The notes under the pieces are model-generated. The model worked only from the letters and a program-made list of their open reading frames with translations, was not told the DNA's origin and did no database searches. Shown piece after piece: positions 21,272 to 30,572 of a stretch of DNA of 64,000 bases (the stretch's first letter is position 1; every line of letters begins with the position of its first letter). Source of the stretch: Cytidiella melzeri (lineage: Eukaryota > Basidiomycota > Agaricomycetes > Polyporales > Irpicaceae); assembly GCA_022592445.1 (NCBI GenBank), contig JABYQR010000115.1:53198-117197 (forward strand), given 5' to 3'. The translations under genes and the position numbers were made by a program.

Positions 21272-24200
21272 GTGCCTAAGGACACACGCCCCCGTTTTTC
21301 TAAGAACCTCCCTGCCACTGAGCCTCAGCTCAAGAGGTCTCTTCCACCATCTTTTTTCGACGCTCTCGCTGAAAAGCGCAAGAGTGGTCAACCTCATCGT
21401 TGGTCTGACAAGGACCTGGTCACTGTCGCGAAGTACGTGTCCAAGAAGCCGTGTCAAGAACACAACCAAACTCTTATGAAGAGCGAGGAAGTGACGACGG
21501 GGGAGGAACGACGAGCGAACTCGCGTGGACAATGACGACAGCGGTGATGATGATGAAAGGGGGAGAGACGACGACGAGGGAGCAGCTAACGATGAGCTAA
21601 AGACCAGGTTATATTAGTACTGTAAAGGACTAGGTACAAGGTGGACGTCACCTAAAGACCAGGAGGTAGAATCTGAGGTCTTGAGGAAGCTACAGAGTGG
21701 GTTTATATACATCTCAGACAAGGACCCCTGGTACCGGGTCTGTACTCCTAACACTGCCGTGGAAATGTATGGTGTGCTATGGTGCAATGTTCTACAATGT
21801 TCCAGCACCTTCTGTGATCATGTGACCAGTCTGTCACATGCACTTGATCACATGCAGTAGCCATGTACCATCGATAAGATAAGATAAGGAAATTGAGGAG
21901 GTAGGATAACGAAAATAAAAGGAAAAGAAAGGAAAAAGTGTGCATGGTCGTGACATTACCCCCCTCCTAAAGGCCTTTTCTCCGGAAGGCAGGAGTTGAG
22001 TCTTTTCCGTCATCCCACAATGATACGCGTCGTAGAGTTTCTGAAGGTAGTTTCTCAAAATTCTCGTTGATTGGTCGGAAATTCATCGCCAAGAATAGAG
22101 ATGCAGCGATTGGTCGTGGAGCTCCTGGGTGCCGTCTGTGGAAATCTTTAACGGCTTCATCAGCATGAGTGACGTTGGTTGCGGGTTCCCAGGAGTTTTC
22201 TGAATCTGGGTATCCTCTCCACTTGACGCGGTACTGAAACTCTCTCTTCCGTCCAAAGATCCTAGAATCAAGGATCTGTTCTACTTCGTACTCCTCTTCT
22301 TCGTCAACTACAATCGGATCCGGTTCAGGAAATTCCCGGTTAGGAACCAAACTTGCCGTTTTGGCCGGTCGTAGCCTATCTACATGGAACACGGGGTGTC
22401 GCTTGTCTCGAATGGTGAGTTTGACCCGATAATTCAGGTCCCCAATCTTTTCCAAGACTTCATAAGGACCATCTCGTTTCGGTGCTAGTTTTGCCACCGG
22501 CTGTTCCTTTGGATGCTTCTCGCGCTCCACGTAAACCTTATCACCGACTTTAAACTGCGGCGCCTTTGTAACTCCGTGATCATAGAATCGCTTCATGCGT
22601 TCTGCCGTGAGTTGTAGCGCAGCTTTGGCATCGTCCTGGGCTTCTCGGAGTGCTCAAAGACGCTCGTCTGCTGCAGGAACGTTTGATACCGGATTCAAAG
22701 GCACCTGGAACTCTGGTAGATACCCATAGATCAGTTCGAAGGGGGCCTTCCCGGTGGACGAGTGTACTCGGCTATTGAGCGCAAACTCCGCAATTGGCAA
22801 CCAGTCTACCCAGTCATCCTGTCGGAAGGAACAGAATACTCGGAGATATTGTTCTATCTCTTGGTTCATACGTTCTGTTTTACCGTCTGTCTGAGGGTGG
22901 TACGCAGTGGACATAGACGACTTTACTCCGAGTGCATCGTAGATAGCACGGAGAAACTTGGATGCGAATACCGATCCACGGTCTGAGATCATCTGACGAG
23001 GTACACCATGGAGTTGAAACACGTTTGCAATATAGTCCTGCACGTGTTCGGGAGTTTTCATGCTTTCTCGTGATGGATAGCAATGCACCTGCGCTGTTGT
23101 CCGATCAACTACAACCGTGATAGAATCGTATCCTTTACATGGCGGTAACTTGACAATGAAGTCCGTGGTAACGCTTTCCCATGGAGCATTGGGCGGATCT
23201 AATGGATTGAGTGGGCCACGTGGTGGTGCGGGGAATGTCTTGGTTCTTTGACAAGTATCACACGTGTCTACATAGTCATTGACAAAGCGTGTCATGCTGG
23301 GCCACCAGTAGTTCCGAGAGAGTAGTTCCAGCGTTTTGTACCTGCCCGGGTGTCCAGCGGCGGGTAAGTCGTGATGTCTCCGAACTAGTTCCTTTCGGAT
23401 TTCGTCATCTTTAGGAACATAAACTTTTCCCCGGAACAACAACAGTCCATTCTCGTTGTTCCACTCTTCGAGTCCCCGGCTAAGAAGGCGAGGTCCGAGT
23501 TTCTTGACTTTGGCAAGTGCTTCTGCCACCTCGGTTTCTCGAAGAGAACAGTCACGGATACGTTTCAACAAGTCTCTGTCTGGCTGTACACTAGCTTGCC
23601 CACGTTGCGAAGCGGCAGCTCGGAAAACTTCAGGCGCTAAGACTACTTGTGACAGATTGTCTTCTTCGTCTTTGACCTCGTGTTGGCCCAATCGTGACAT
23701 GGAATCCGACTTTCCCATAGATTTCCCGGGCTTTGGGATGATCTCAAAGTTGAAACGTGAGAGGAACAATGACCAACGCGCTTGACGACGTGTCAAGTTG
23801 CGAGCGGTCTTCCAATACTCGAGATTCTTGTGGTCAGAGAAAATAGGGAATTTCTCTGGTAGCCCTTCCAAATAATGACGCCAGTCTTCAAGGGCTCGTA
23901 CAATTGCCATAAGTTCTCGGTCGTAGATCTCATAGTTTCGTTGGTCTCAGTCATGCCTTCAGACCGATAGGCTACTGGGTGCCACGTGCCGTCTTCGGCT
24001 TGTTGTTCCAACACCCCTCCCATTGCATATCCGGATGCATCCGTTTCCAAACGTGTGGGTCTATCAAAACTCCACATTGCCAATACTGGTGCTTCCACGA
24101 ATCGTTGGCGGAGTTCATCGAACGCCGACTGTTCTTCAGGACCCCATTTCCAAGGGACCTTACCCGTGAGACGGTCTAGGGGTTTACATATCTTCCCAAA

Positions 24201-27200
24201 ATCCCTGATGAACCTTCGGTAAAAGTTTGCAAACCCACGGAATCGGCGGATGTCAGAGACGTTCTGCGGTACAGGCCATTCAGCCACTGCCTTTACTTTG
24301 ACAGGATCCATACGTAATGATTGTGGCCAATGATGACGCCAAGGTACTCCGTTTCTGATCTCTCAAACTCGCATTTCTCAGGTTTCAAGAATAGGTCATG
24401 TTGCCTGAGCCGTCTCAGAACTTCATGTACCACCTCGCGGTGCTCGGATATCTCCTTAGAATAGATAAGGATATCGTCTAAGTAGACTGTGACTTTGCCT
24501 TCGGCAATGAGGTCGGCAAAAATATCATTCATCATATTCTGGAATGTAGCCGGAGAGTTTGTTAGTCCGAAGAACATGACGGTCGGTTCGAAAAGTCCAC
24601 GGTTGGTTACAAACGCTGCCTTGTGTTCATCTCCTTCTTTGATGCGGACATTGTTATATCCCCATCTGACATCTAGTTTGGTGAAGAACCTAGCGCCTCG
24701 CAGTCTATCCATGAGTTCGGAGATCAACGGCAATGGATACCTGTTTTTGATAGTGACTTCGTTTAGCTTCCGGTAATCCTGCACTGGGCGTAACTTTCCA
24801 TCCTTTTTCTTGACAAAGAAGAAGGGTGATGCCATGGGGGACTTTGACGGTCGAATGTACCCTTTCTCTAAATTTTCTCGGATAAACTTGTCAAGCTCTT
24901 CTTGCTCGGGATGGGACAGTGGGTAAACTTTTGCATGGAATCCTTTTGCTTCCGGAATCAACTCAATTGCATGGTCATATGACTTGTGTTCTGGAAGCCG
25001 TTGAGATTCCGTTTCAGAGAAAATGTGAGCGTGTTGTCGATATTGCTCAGGTACCATCTCCTCAAAGGTTTTGACTGGTTTAACCCGGTTCTCAACCTCA
25101 GCTAGTTCACTAGAGTATGTGTATCCTGCTAGAGTGAACAGGCGTTCGCCTTCCTGTACCATAGGTGTCGGACGTGTGCGTACAATGCGTCGGGGAGTTC
25201 CTTTTCCACCGAGCTGAGTAGTGGCCTGTGCCTGTAACTTCGGCGATTCGGTCTCATCCAAACTTCCTGAACCTTCCGTGGTTTCCTCAATGTCTTCTTC
25301 GGCATCCTCCGTATCCACCGGCAAGTACGGGAGTTGTTCCACAACTTTCCGTAGTCCCGGAGTTCTCTTCCTACGTTTAGGCTCAGCCGTTCTCTTAGCT
25401 GCAACCTCCTTCGCCTCATCAACCCGTTGCCTGGGTTTACATGCATCAGGACATCCATCCATCCTGATGATGCCTTCGTACCAATCAATGGTGGGGTTAT
25501 GGTACCGCAACCAATCGATTCCTATAATTACGTCTTCGGGTCCAATATCAGTGACCGTGAAGATGGTCCTCTCCTCGTGGTCCCCTATCCTCATATTGAG
25601 AATGGCAACTTCGTCAATAGCCCCGTCTCGATTTGGGGTTCCGTCTATGTTGTACACCGGAATGGGTTGTTTCAACTTCCGGGTTCTGATACGATGCTCT
25701 CGAACAAACCGTTTATGAATGAATAGTGTCGAGGCTCCACTATCAATCATTGCTGCGACTTCTTTAGATCTCCGCACTCCTGAAACTGTGATGGGTACGT
25801 GAAAATGTTCCGATTCAGAACCAGTCTCTAATACATCAGACGCGAGTACGGAAAATCTATTGTTACATGGTATACGCGGGGCGCGTGCTTGCGCAGCTCG
25901 AATCACGGCCCGAATCAAAAACCCTCCTCAAGTCTCTTCTTGAGGTCGGCATTCTCCGCCTTCAACTTTTCCAGCTCTCCAAGTATTGCGTTTAGGGTTA
26001 CTTCTGATACCCCTGACGGAATTGGCTCTCCGGTTGCCTCCGGTTTCTTCCCTTCGGCTTTAGAGGTCGAGGCCTCTGCATTGGTAGCTGCTACACGTGG
26101 TCCACGAGGAGGTGGACGAGGGACTGCGGGTTTGGTACATGTGCGCGCAATATGATTGGGATCCGTTGTGAGTTCCTGGCAGTTATAACACCGCCGTCCT
26201 TGTTGCATCTTGGAGGCGTCAACCTCCATAGGAACCGGACCGTTGGAAGGACGGGGAGCCGGGGTAAACCTGGGCTGGGACTGGGTAGGTCTTGTCGTCG
26301 TCGACGAGGGAACAGACGGAATTTTCTTCTCCGTCGTTTCTCTGATGCGGGCATACGCAGCCGCCATTTTCAGAGACCTGTCAATCCAACCTTGGTAATT
26401 GGTCGGTGGAGCTTCAGCCGTTGCCAGTCGCCCATAGATGTATTCAGGGAGACCCTTTATGAACCGGATCTCCTTGTCCTTGTCGCTCAACCCATTGATG
26501 CGACCCACGTATGACTGAAAGTCAGTGACGTATGTGCCGACATCCCGCGCATTCTTTTCCTTCTTCTCAGCTCCACAGAGCTTCTCCAGTTCACGAATAG
26601 CCGTATCTTCGGGCGTTGCATCGCCGAAGTACTTCTTGAGCTCCGTCTTAAACTTGGCCCATGTATCGAGGTTGGCCGGCAAACTACCGTTGTGGTCAGC
26701 CATATGGTCCGTGACCGGTATTGCCCATTGGGCGGCCTTTTCTGACAACCGGTAGATTGCTGTCAGGACCTTGGTTCTTTCATCGGCAATACTGGCGGTT
26801 ACCCAGTAAGCCTCGCATTGTGACAAGAACCGTTCTAAGTCACGGCCATGTTCGCCCTTGTATCTATCGGGCTTGGTGTCGTTATTGTTGACCGTGACTT
26901 GCGGTCTTGGCATTGCTTGTGTAACTGCAGCTACAATGGCTGCAATCAAGGCAGGATCGACTGCGGGTGTTGTCATCGTGACAGGTGCGGAATTGATGGG
27001 GACGACGGTGGGCGCTTCAGGAGTTACCGGTGGGATTTCCGGTATGGTTTCGGGAATGATGGGAACAGGGGTAGCAGTGGTGGTTTCCGGTGAAACTGCT
27101 GTGACTAAACTGGTATCAAGTTCTGGAACTTCGACTTCTCCCGGAACTTGAACAATTAACGATATTTGACTGTTATCGCAGGCTACGTATCCACGGTATC

Positions 27201-29255
27201 GTTGTCCTTCTCTGAAATGACGGGATACTACAAACTTTTGATTTCGATTTGGACACGGTTGTTGTTCGCAGATTTCAATATACGCGTGGTCCTCTTCGTT
27301 ATCGTGACAATCCTGAAGATGTCGGGATCGAAGACGTGGAAACGGTTATCGCACTCAATGATTGCTGTCTACTACAAAGGAAGTTTCTCAAAGTATCCTC
27401 CGTCCGCTACAAAAGCAACTCGACTCGTAACCTCCGTCAACCTCTTGCGCAATTGCGTGAAGTTGATCTGCCCTACTGACTGTAAGCCCCAGTTCAGTGC
27501 CTTGAGCTGGGCAGGTGTGCGTGTGGAGAGTACTTCCTCCGTGTGTTCGACGAGGTGCAGAAGTTTATCGTTGAGGAGTAGAACTGCCTGGGTCTGTGAA
27601 TCGTTCCGGTCGCGAGTGAGTTCGATCAGGATCTTGAGGCGTCTGGTAGTGGCCTCGATCTTCGGCTTGAGGATGCCGACTTGGTCCTTGATTGAAAACT
27701 TGTGGAAATCGAGCGTCACAGGTTTTTGTGCGTCTGGGCGAGGTGGCGGGGGTGCTTGGGAGACACGGTCCTTGAGAGACGGTTTCTTACTTCGCTCCGC
27801 GAGGGTTTGCGCGCGTTCTGTGCGTGCACGTTCCTTGATGGACTCGTTGTCGCGAGCAAACTTTTCGTGGTCGAAGGCAGGAAGCCTGGTGCCCAGGGGG
27901 TGATAGTGAGGGCGGCGTGAGACGTAGGATACGATCGCTTCAAGATCCTTTTCTGTGTAGAGACGAGGACGTCCTTGTTCGCGTAGTTCTCGACGAGCCT
28001 CAAAGAAGGACTCGGGTATGCGGCGACGAATGCGTACGTCCTTGGGCACTATAACCACGAAGTGAGATGTAGGATCAAAGGTTCGGGCCAGTACAACGTA
28101 CTGGTAAACCGGGGGGACTAAACTTTTATAAACTTTGGGGAAAGGGAATTTATGCGGTTGCGCGACGTCCAGGCGAGCGTACGGAGATTCTACCTAATGT
28201 CAAGAACACAACCAAACTCTTATGAAGAGCGAGGAAGTGACGACGGGGGAGGAACGACGAGCGAACTCGCGTGGACGATGACGACAGGGGTGATGATGAT
28301 GAAAGGGGGAGAGACGACGACGAGGGAGCAGCTAACGATGAGCTAAAGACCAGGTTATATTAGTACTGTAAAGGACTAGGTACAAGGTGGACGTCACCTA
28401 AAGACCAGGAGGTAGAATCTGAGGTCTTTAGGGAGCTACAGAGTGGGTTTATATACATCTCAGACAAGGACCCCTGGTACCGGGTCTGTACTCCTAACAC
28501 TGCCGTGGGAATGTATGGTGTGCTATGGTGCGATGTTCTACAATGTTCCAGCACCTTCTATGATCATGTGACCAGTCTGTCACATGCACTTGATCACATG
28601 CAGTAGCCATGTACCATCGATAAGATAAGATAAGGAAATTGAGAAGGTAGGATAACGAAAATAAAAGGAAAAGAAAGGAAAAAGTGTGCATGGTCGTGAC
28701 AAGCCGCCTGTCAAAGGCATCACCCTCACCGTCCCCTCTTACGAGGAAAACCGACAACTTCGCGCCTCCGCACGAGCATACAGAGAACGAGCTGCTGAGG
28801 AGCGTGACCGCACCTTAGCTGAGCAACAGACCCACAAGCTCACCTTTGCAGAACGACTAGCAAAGCTCCCTGCACCAACTCCCGCCCCCGCTGCACCAAA
28901 GCCGGTGTTGATCGACTTCAAGAAGTTGTCACCGGTTGATCTTGTAGGCATCTTCAAGCCAAAACTTACCGCCGTCCGCACTCGCTTGCAAGCTCTCACA
29001 GAGCTTGAAGAACTCCTGAACCGCGCCAACCCCGACCACCGTCGCGCCCTGCTCCACCTCGTCAACAAGGTCAATCGTTTCCTCAACCGAGTCGACGATC
29101 TTGCACCCATCACAGCAGACCGCGAGTGGCAGCTCCTAGACTGGGGTTGCAAAGCAATTGGGAAGGTTTCTTTCAAGCAGCTTCGTAAAAACTACGATAG
29201 AGTTCTAGCACAACTTAACGTAGTCAATAACGATAGCTACTTCGAGTGGATCTAG
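21272..29255 (+). CDS. Gypsy B ORF1, methionine-free, interrupted by element A
   Basis: The ORF consists of 21272-21451 and 28707-29255 once element A and one copy of its AGCCG duplication are removed: 729 nt, 242 aa, open throughout. It begins VPKDTRPRFS and has no methionine. Shared with ORF1 of family A are VPKD, the LP..SFF.A segment, KPV.(L/I)DF.K.S, VGI.KPK and the DWG..(A/S)(I/V)G C-terminal motif. The leader from the RNA start to gag has no ATG in any frame. Role unknown. Confidence 0.72.
21452..21955 (-). repeat. 3' LTR of Gypsy A (504 bp)
   Basis: TGTCA to TGACA, including a triple GATAAG array (21873-21888), a TATATAA box and the R-start segment. Confidence 0.96.
21967..25918 (-). 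pseudogene. Gypsy A pol, broken
   Basis: Encodes protease (IDSGASTLFIH), reverse transcriptase (QDYRKLNEVT, YLDDILIYS), RNase H (ETDASGYAMGG), integrase (HHDLPAAGH, CDTCQRTK, TTDFIV, SDRGSVFAS, KTERMNQEIE) and a C-terminal chromodomain (EQILDSR, VKWRGY, NSWEP). Two frameshifts (about 24305 and about 23945) and an in-frame TGA at 22654-22656 in DERL-stop-ALREAQ break it. CGA to TGA by C-to-T change would explain the stop. Read through from gag by a -1 shift at 25918-25924. Confidence 0.92.
25915..26976 (-). CDS. Gypsy A gag (353 aa)
   Basis: Starts MTTPAVDPAL at 26976, the first ATG after the predicted RNA start. The capsid region (about 30-220) includes YWVTASIADERTK and FRFIKGLPEYI-like helices. 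A zinc-knuckle variant CYNCQELTTDPNHIARTC follows, then a Lys/Glu coiled coil at the C-terminus (LGELEKLKAENADLKKRLEE). It ends GGT TTT TGA, which overlaps a slippery heptamer. The frame is open upstream of the ATG for about 100 codons. Confidence 0.9.
   Translation of the reverse strand: MTTPAVDPALIAAIVAAVTQAMPRPQVTVNNNDTKPDRYKGEHGRDLERFLSQCEAYWVTASIADERTKVLTAIYRLSEKAAQWAIPVTDHMADHNGSLPANLDTWAKFKTELKKYFGDATPEDTAIRELEKLCGAEKKEKNARDVGTYVTDFQSYVGRINGLSDKDKEIRFIKGLPEYIYGRLATAEAPPTNYQGWIDRSLKMAAAYARIRETTEKKIPSVPSSTTTRPTQSQPRFTPAPRPSNGPVPMEVDASKMQQGRRCYNCQELTTDPNHIARTCTKPAVPRPPPRGPRVAATNAEASTSKAEGKKPEATGEPIPSGVSEVTLNAILGELEKLKAENADLKKRLEEGF
25918..25924 (-). promoter_or_regulatory. Probable -1 ribosomal frameshift site gag/pol
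   Basis: The sense strand reads G GGT TTT then TGA. In gag frame this is a perfect X XXY YYZ heptamer (GGG TTT T), and the gag stop is the next codon. Slipping back one base gives GGG TTT TTG ATT, which enters the protease-containing pol frame. Confidence 0.65.
26977..27371 (-). other. Probably coding stretch between ORF1 and gag of A
   Basis: From about 27310 to the gag ATG the gag frame is open (QDCHDNEEDHAY, ICEQQPCPNR, GYVACDN, then a Pro/Thr/Glu linker). Next to ORF1 are tandem stops TAG TAG, as in A2. A one-base deletion near 27320 relative to A2 puts ORF1 and gag out of frame in this copy. Confidence 0.55.
27372..28058 (-). CDS. Gypsy A ORF1, methionine-free leader protein
   Basis: 228 codons open from the GTG of VPKD-type start (VIVPKDVRIRRR) to TAG TAG; not one methionine codon. 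The frame is actually open further upstream (VYQYVVLARTFDPTSHF) without an ATG. Motifs: RPRLYTEKDLEAIVSYVSRR, proline-rich PPPPRPDAQ, KPVTLDFHKFS, VGILKPK, LKALNWGLQSVGQ. High charge and predicted helices suggest a nucleic-acid binding or structural role, but no known domain was recognised. Confidence 0.72.
   Translation of the reverse strand: MVIVPKDVRIRRRIPESFFEARRELREQGRPRLYTEKDLEAIVSYVSRRPHYHPLGTRLPAFDHEKFARDNESIKERARTERAQTLAERSKKPSLKDRVSQAPPPPRPDAQKPVTLDFHKFSIKDQVGILKPKIEATTRRLKILIELTRDRNDSQTQAVLLLNDKLLHLVEHTEEVLSTRTPAQLKALNWGLQSVGQINFTQLRKRLTEVTSRVAFVADGGYFEKLPL
28185..28197 (-). promoter_or_regulatory. Self-priming primer-binding site of A
   Basis: AGGTAGAATCT next to the 5' LTR is the reverse complement of AGATTCTACCT in the LTR (sense, 28420-28410), which lies about 28 bp past the TATATAA box. 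Confidence 0.72.
28198..28701 (-). repeat. 5' LTR of Gypsy A (504 bp)
   Basis: TGTCA to TGACA. Includes a triple GATAAG array at 28619-28634, a TATA box near 28448-28456 and a predicted RNA start at about 28420; no ATG between that start and gag on the sense strand. Confidence 0.96.
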
Positions 29256-29325
29256 ACAGTCCACAGTTTTCACCACGTCTTGTAAATAATTGTATACATT
29301 TCTACGCCTCATCACAGCACAAGAC

Positions 29326-30528
29326 ATGGACCAGAATCAACAGCCCGCTGCCCCTGCTGCTCCAGCTGCCCCAGTTGCCAATCTGAGCCAGCAAGACGTC
29401 CTAAATATGTTGGGCGTCCTGTCACAAAGGATGATTGACCTCACCAATCAAGTGGCTGCCTTGGCAGCTGTTCAGGCACCAGCCGTCGCCGCGGCCACGC
29501 ACACGTCCCGAGAACGGAGTATTGTCGAGAAGCCCGTCTCTTTTAAAGGAAAAACATCGTCGGAAGCAAGACTTTTCCGACATGCTTTCATTGTCTGGGC
29601 TCAGAACCAGGGCAAAGCGTTTTTCCAACAGGACGCGCAAGGCCAGGTCCGAGTGGACAACAATGGCGCGAGGATCTTTGATCCTCACAAGCTCATCACC
29701 AGTGCTCTGTCGTTCATGCAAGACGACGCCGCCGACTGGGCTCGCCCTCATATTGAGGAGCTAGCAAACAGCGAACCAGCTTTTGGCAACAGCTGGGACA
29801 CCTTCATCGAGGCTTTCAAAGCCAAATTCGAACCCATTGACGCTGTCATGGAGGCAAAGACAAAGATTGCCAACATGAAGCAGGGTAATAAAACCTTCGC
29901 CGCTCATATCTCGGAGTTTGAGACTTGGGCCCCTCGCACTGGCTGGAGCCAGCAGGACCTCTTCGATCGCCTCAAGTCAAGCTTGAGCACCGAGTACTTG
30001 CAGCGTGTCTCGTACTTCCAAACTCGCGCAGCCACGTACGACGCACTCAAAGATCAGTGCAAGGCGGTCGATGCCCAGCTTGCCGACCTCCGCAATAGCA
30101 CAGGCAAGGTTATGGTGGACAGTTCGTCGGGACACGGCAAGTCCCACCAACAAGCGTTCCGCGATCCCAACGCTATGGAGATCGACGCCTCTCGCTTCTC
30201 CGCCTCGTTTGACGCCCTCTTTGCTGGACTAGGAAAGCAGGAGATCTTCCAGAAATGGAAGAAAGAGATGAGCAAGCGCTGCTCGGTTTGTGGTTTGGAG
30301 AATCACAAGAAGAGGGATTCAAAGCACCCAGACGACCCGGTCTGCAACCATTGTGGTGGTACCGGTCATTGGGGGGCAGTTTGCCTGAAGCGACTCCAAG
30401 GCGTCCCTAAGGGACAAAAAGTTGCTGCTACCTCGTCGACCTCGTCGACTACTACCCCGGCGAAGCAAGACGCGTCCAATGACAAGGATGCTAAGATTGC
30501 GGCACTCAAGGACATGCTTGACATATAA
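29326..30528 (+). CDS. Gypsy B gag (400 aa)
   Basis: Starts MDQNQQPAAP; its ATG is the first ATG of the predicted RNA. A capsid-like helical region lies at about 70-260. Two zinc-knuckle-like motifs sit near the C-terminus, CSVCGLENHKK and a canonical CNHCGGTGHWGAVC. It is stopped by TAA at 30526, but the frame continues with coiled-coil-like sequence to TTT TGA at about 30573, where pol opens in the -1 frame. The TAA therefore looks like a recent nonsense change removing about 15 residues and the frameshift site. Confidence 0.9.
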   Translation: MDQNQQPAAPAAPAAPVANLSQQDVLNMLGVLSQRMIDLTNQVAALAAVQAPAVAAATHTSRERSIVEKPVSFKGKTSSEARLFRHAFIVWAQNQGKAFFQQDAQGQVRVDNNGARIFDPHKLITSALSFMQDDAADWARPHIEELANSEPAFGNSWDTFIEAFKAKFEPIDAVMEAKTKIANMKQGNKTFAAHISEFETWAPRTGWSQQDLFDRLKSSLSTEYLQRVSYFQTRAATYDALKDQCKAVDAQLADLRNSTGKVMVDSSSGHGKSHQQAFRDPNAMEIDASRFSASFDALFAGLGKQEIFQKWKKEMSKRCSVCGLENHKKRDSKHPDDPVCNHCGGTGHWGAVCLKRLQGVPKGQKVAATSSTSSTTTPAKQDASNDKDAKIAALKDMLDI

Positions 30529-30572
30529 AAGAAGCAAATGGATGAGATGGCAGCCAAAATCAATGCGGTTTT

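Larger units (their letters stand above)
21452..28701 (-). mobile_element. Gypsy retrotransposon A, nested in B
   Basis: Two 504-bp LTRs differ at about 8 positions and are flanked by the perfect duplication AGCCG (21447-21451 and 28702-28706). The target is the ORF1 of element B. In minus-strand order: 5' LTR, self-priming site, ORF1, gag, -1 shift, pol with chromodomain, polypurine tract, 3' LTR. pol carries two frameshifts and one in-frame TGA. Confidence 0.96.
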
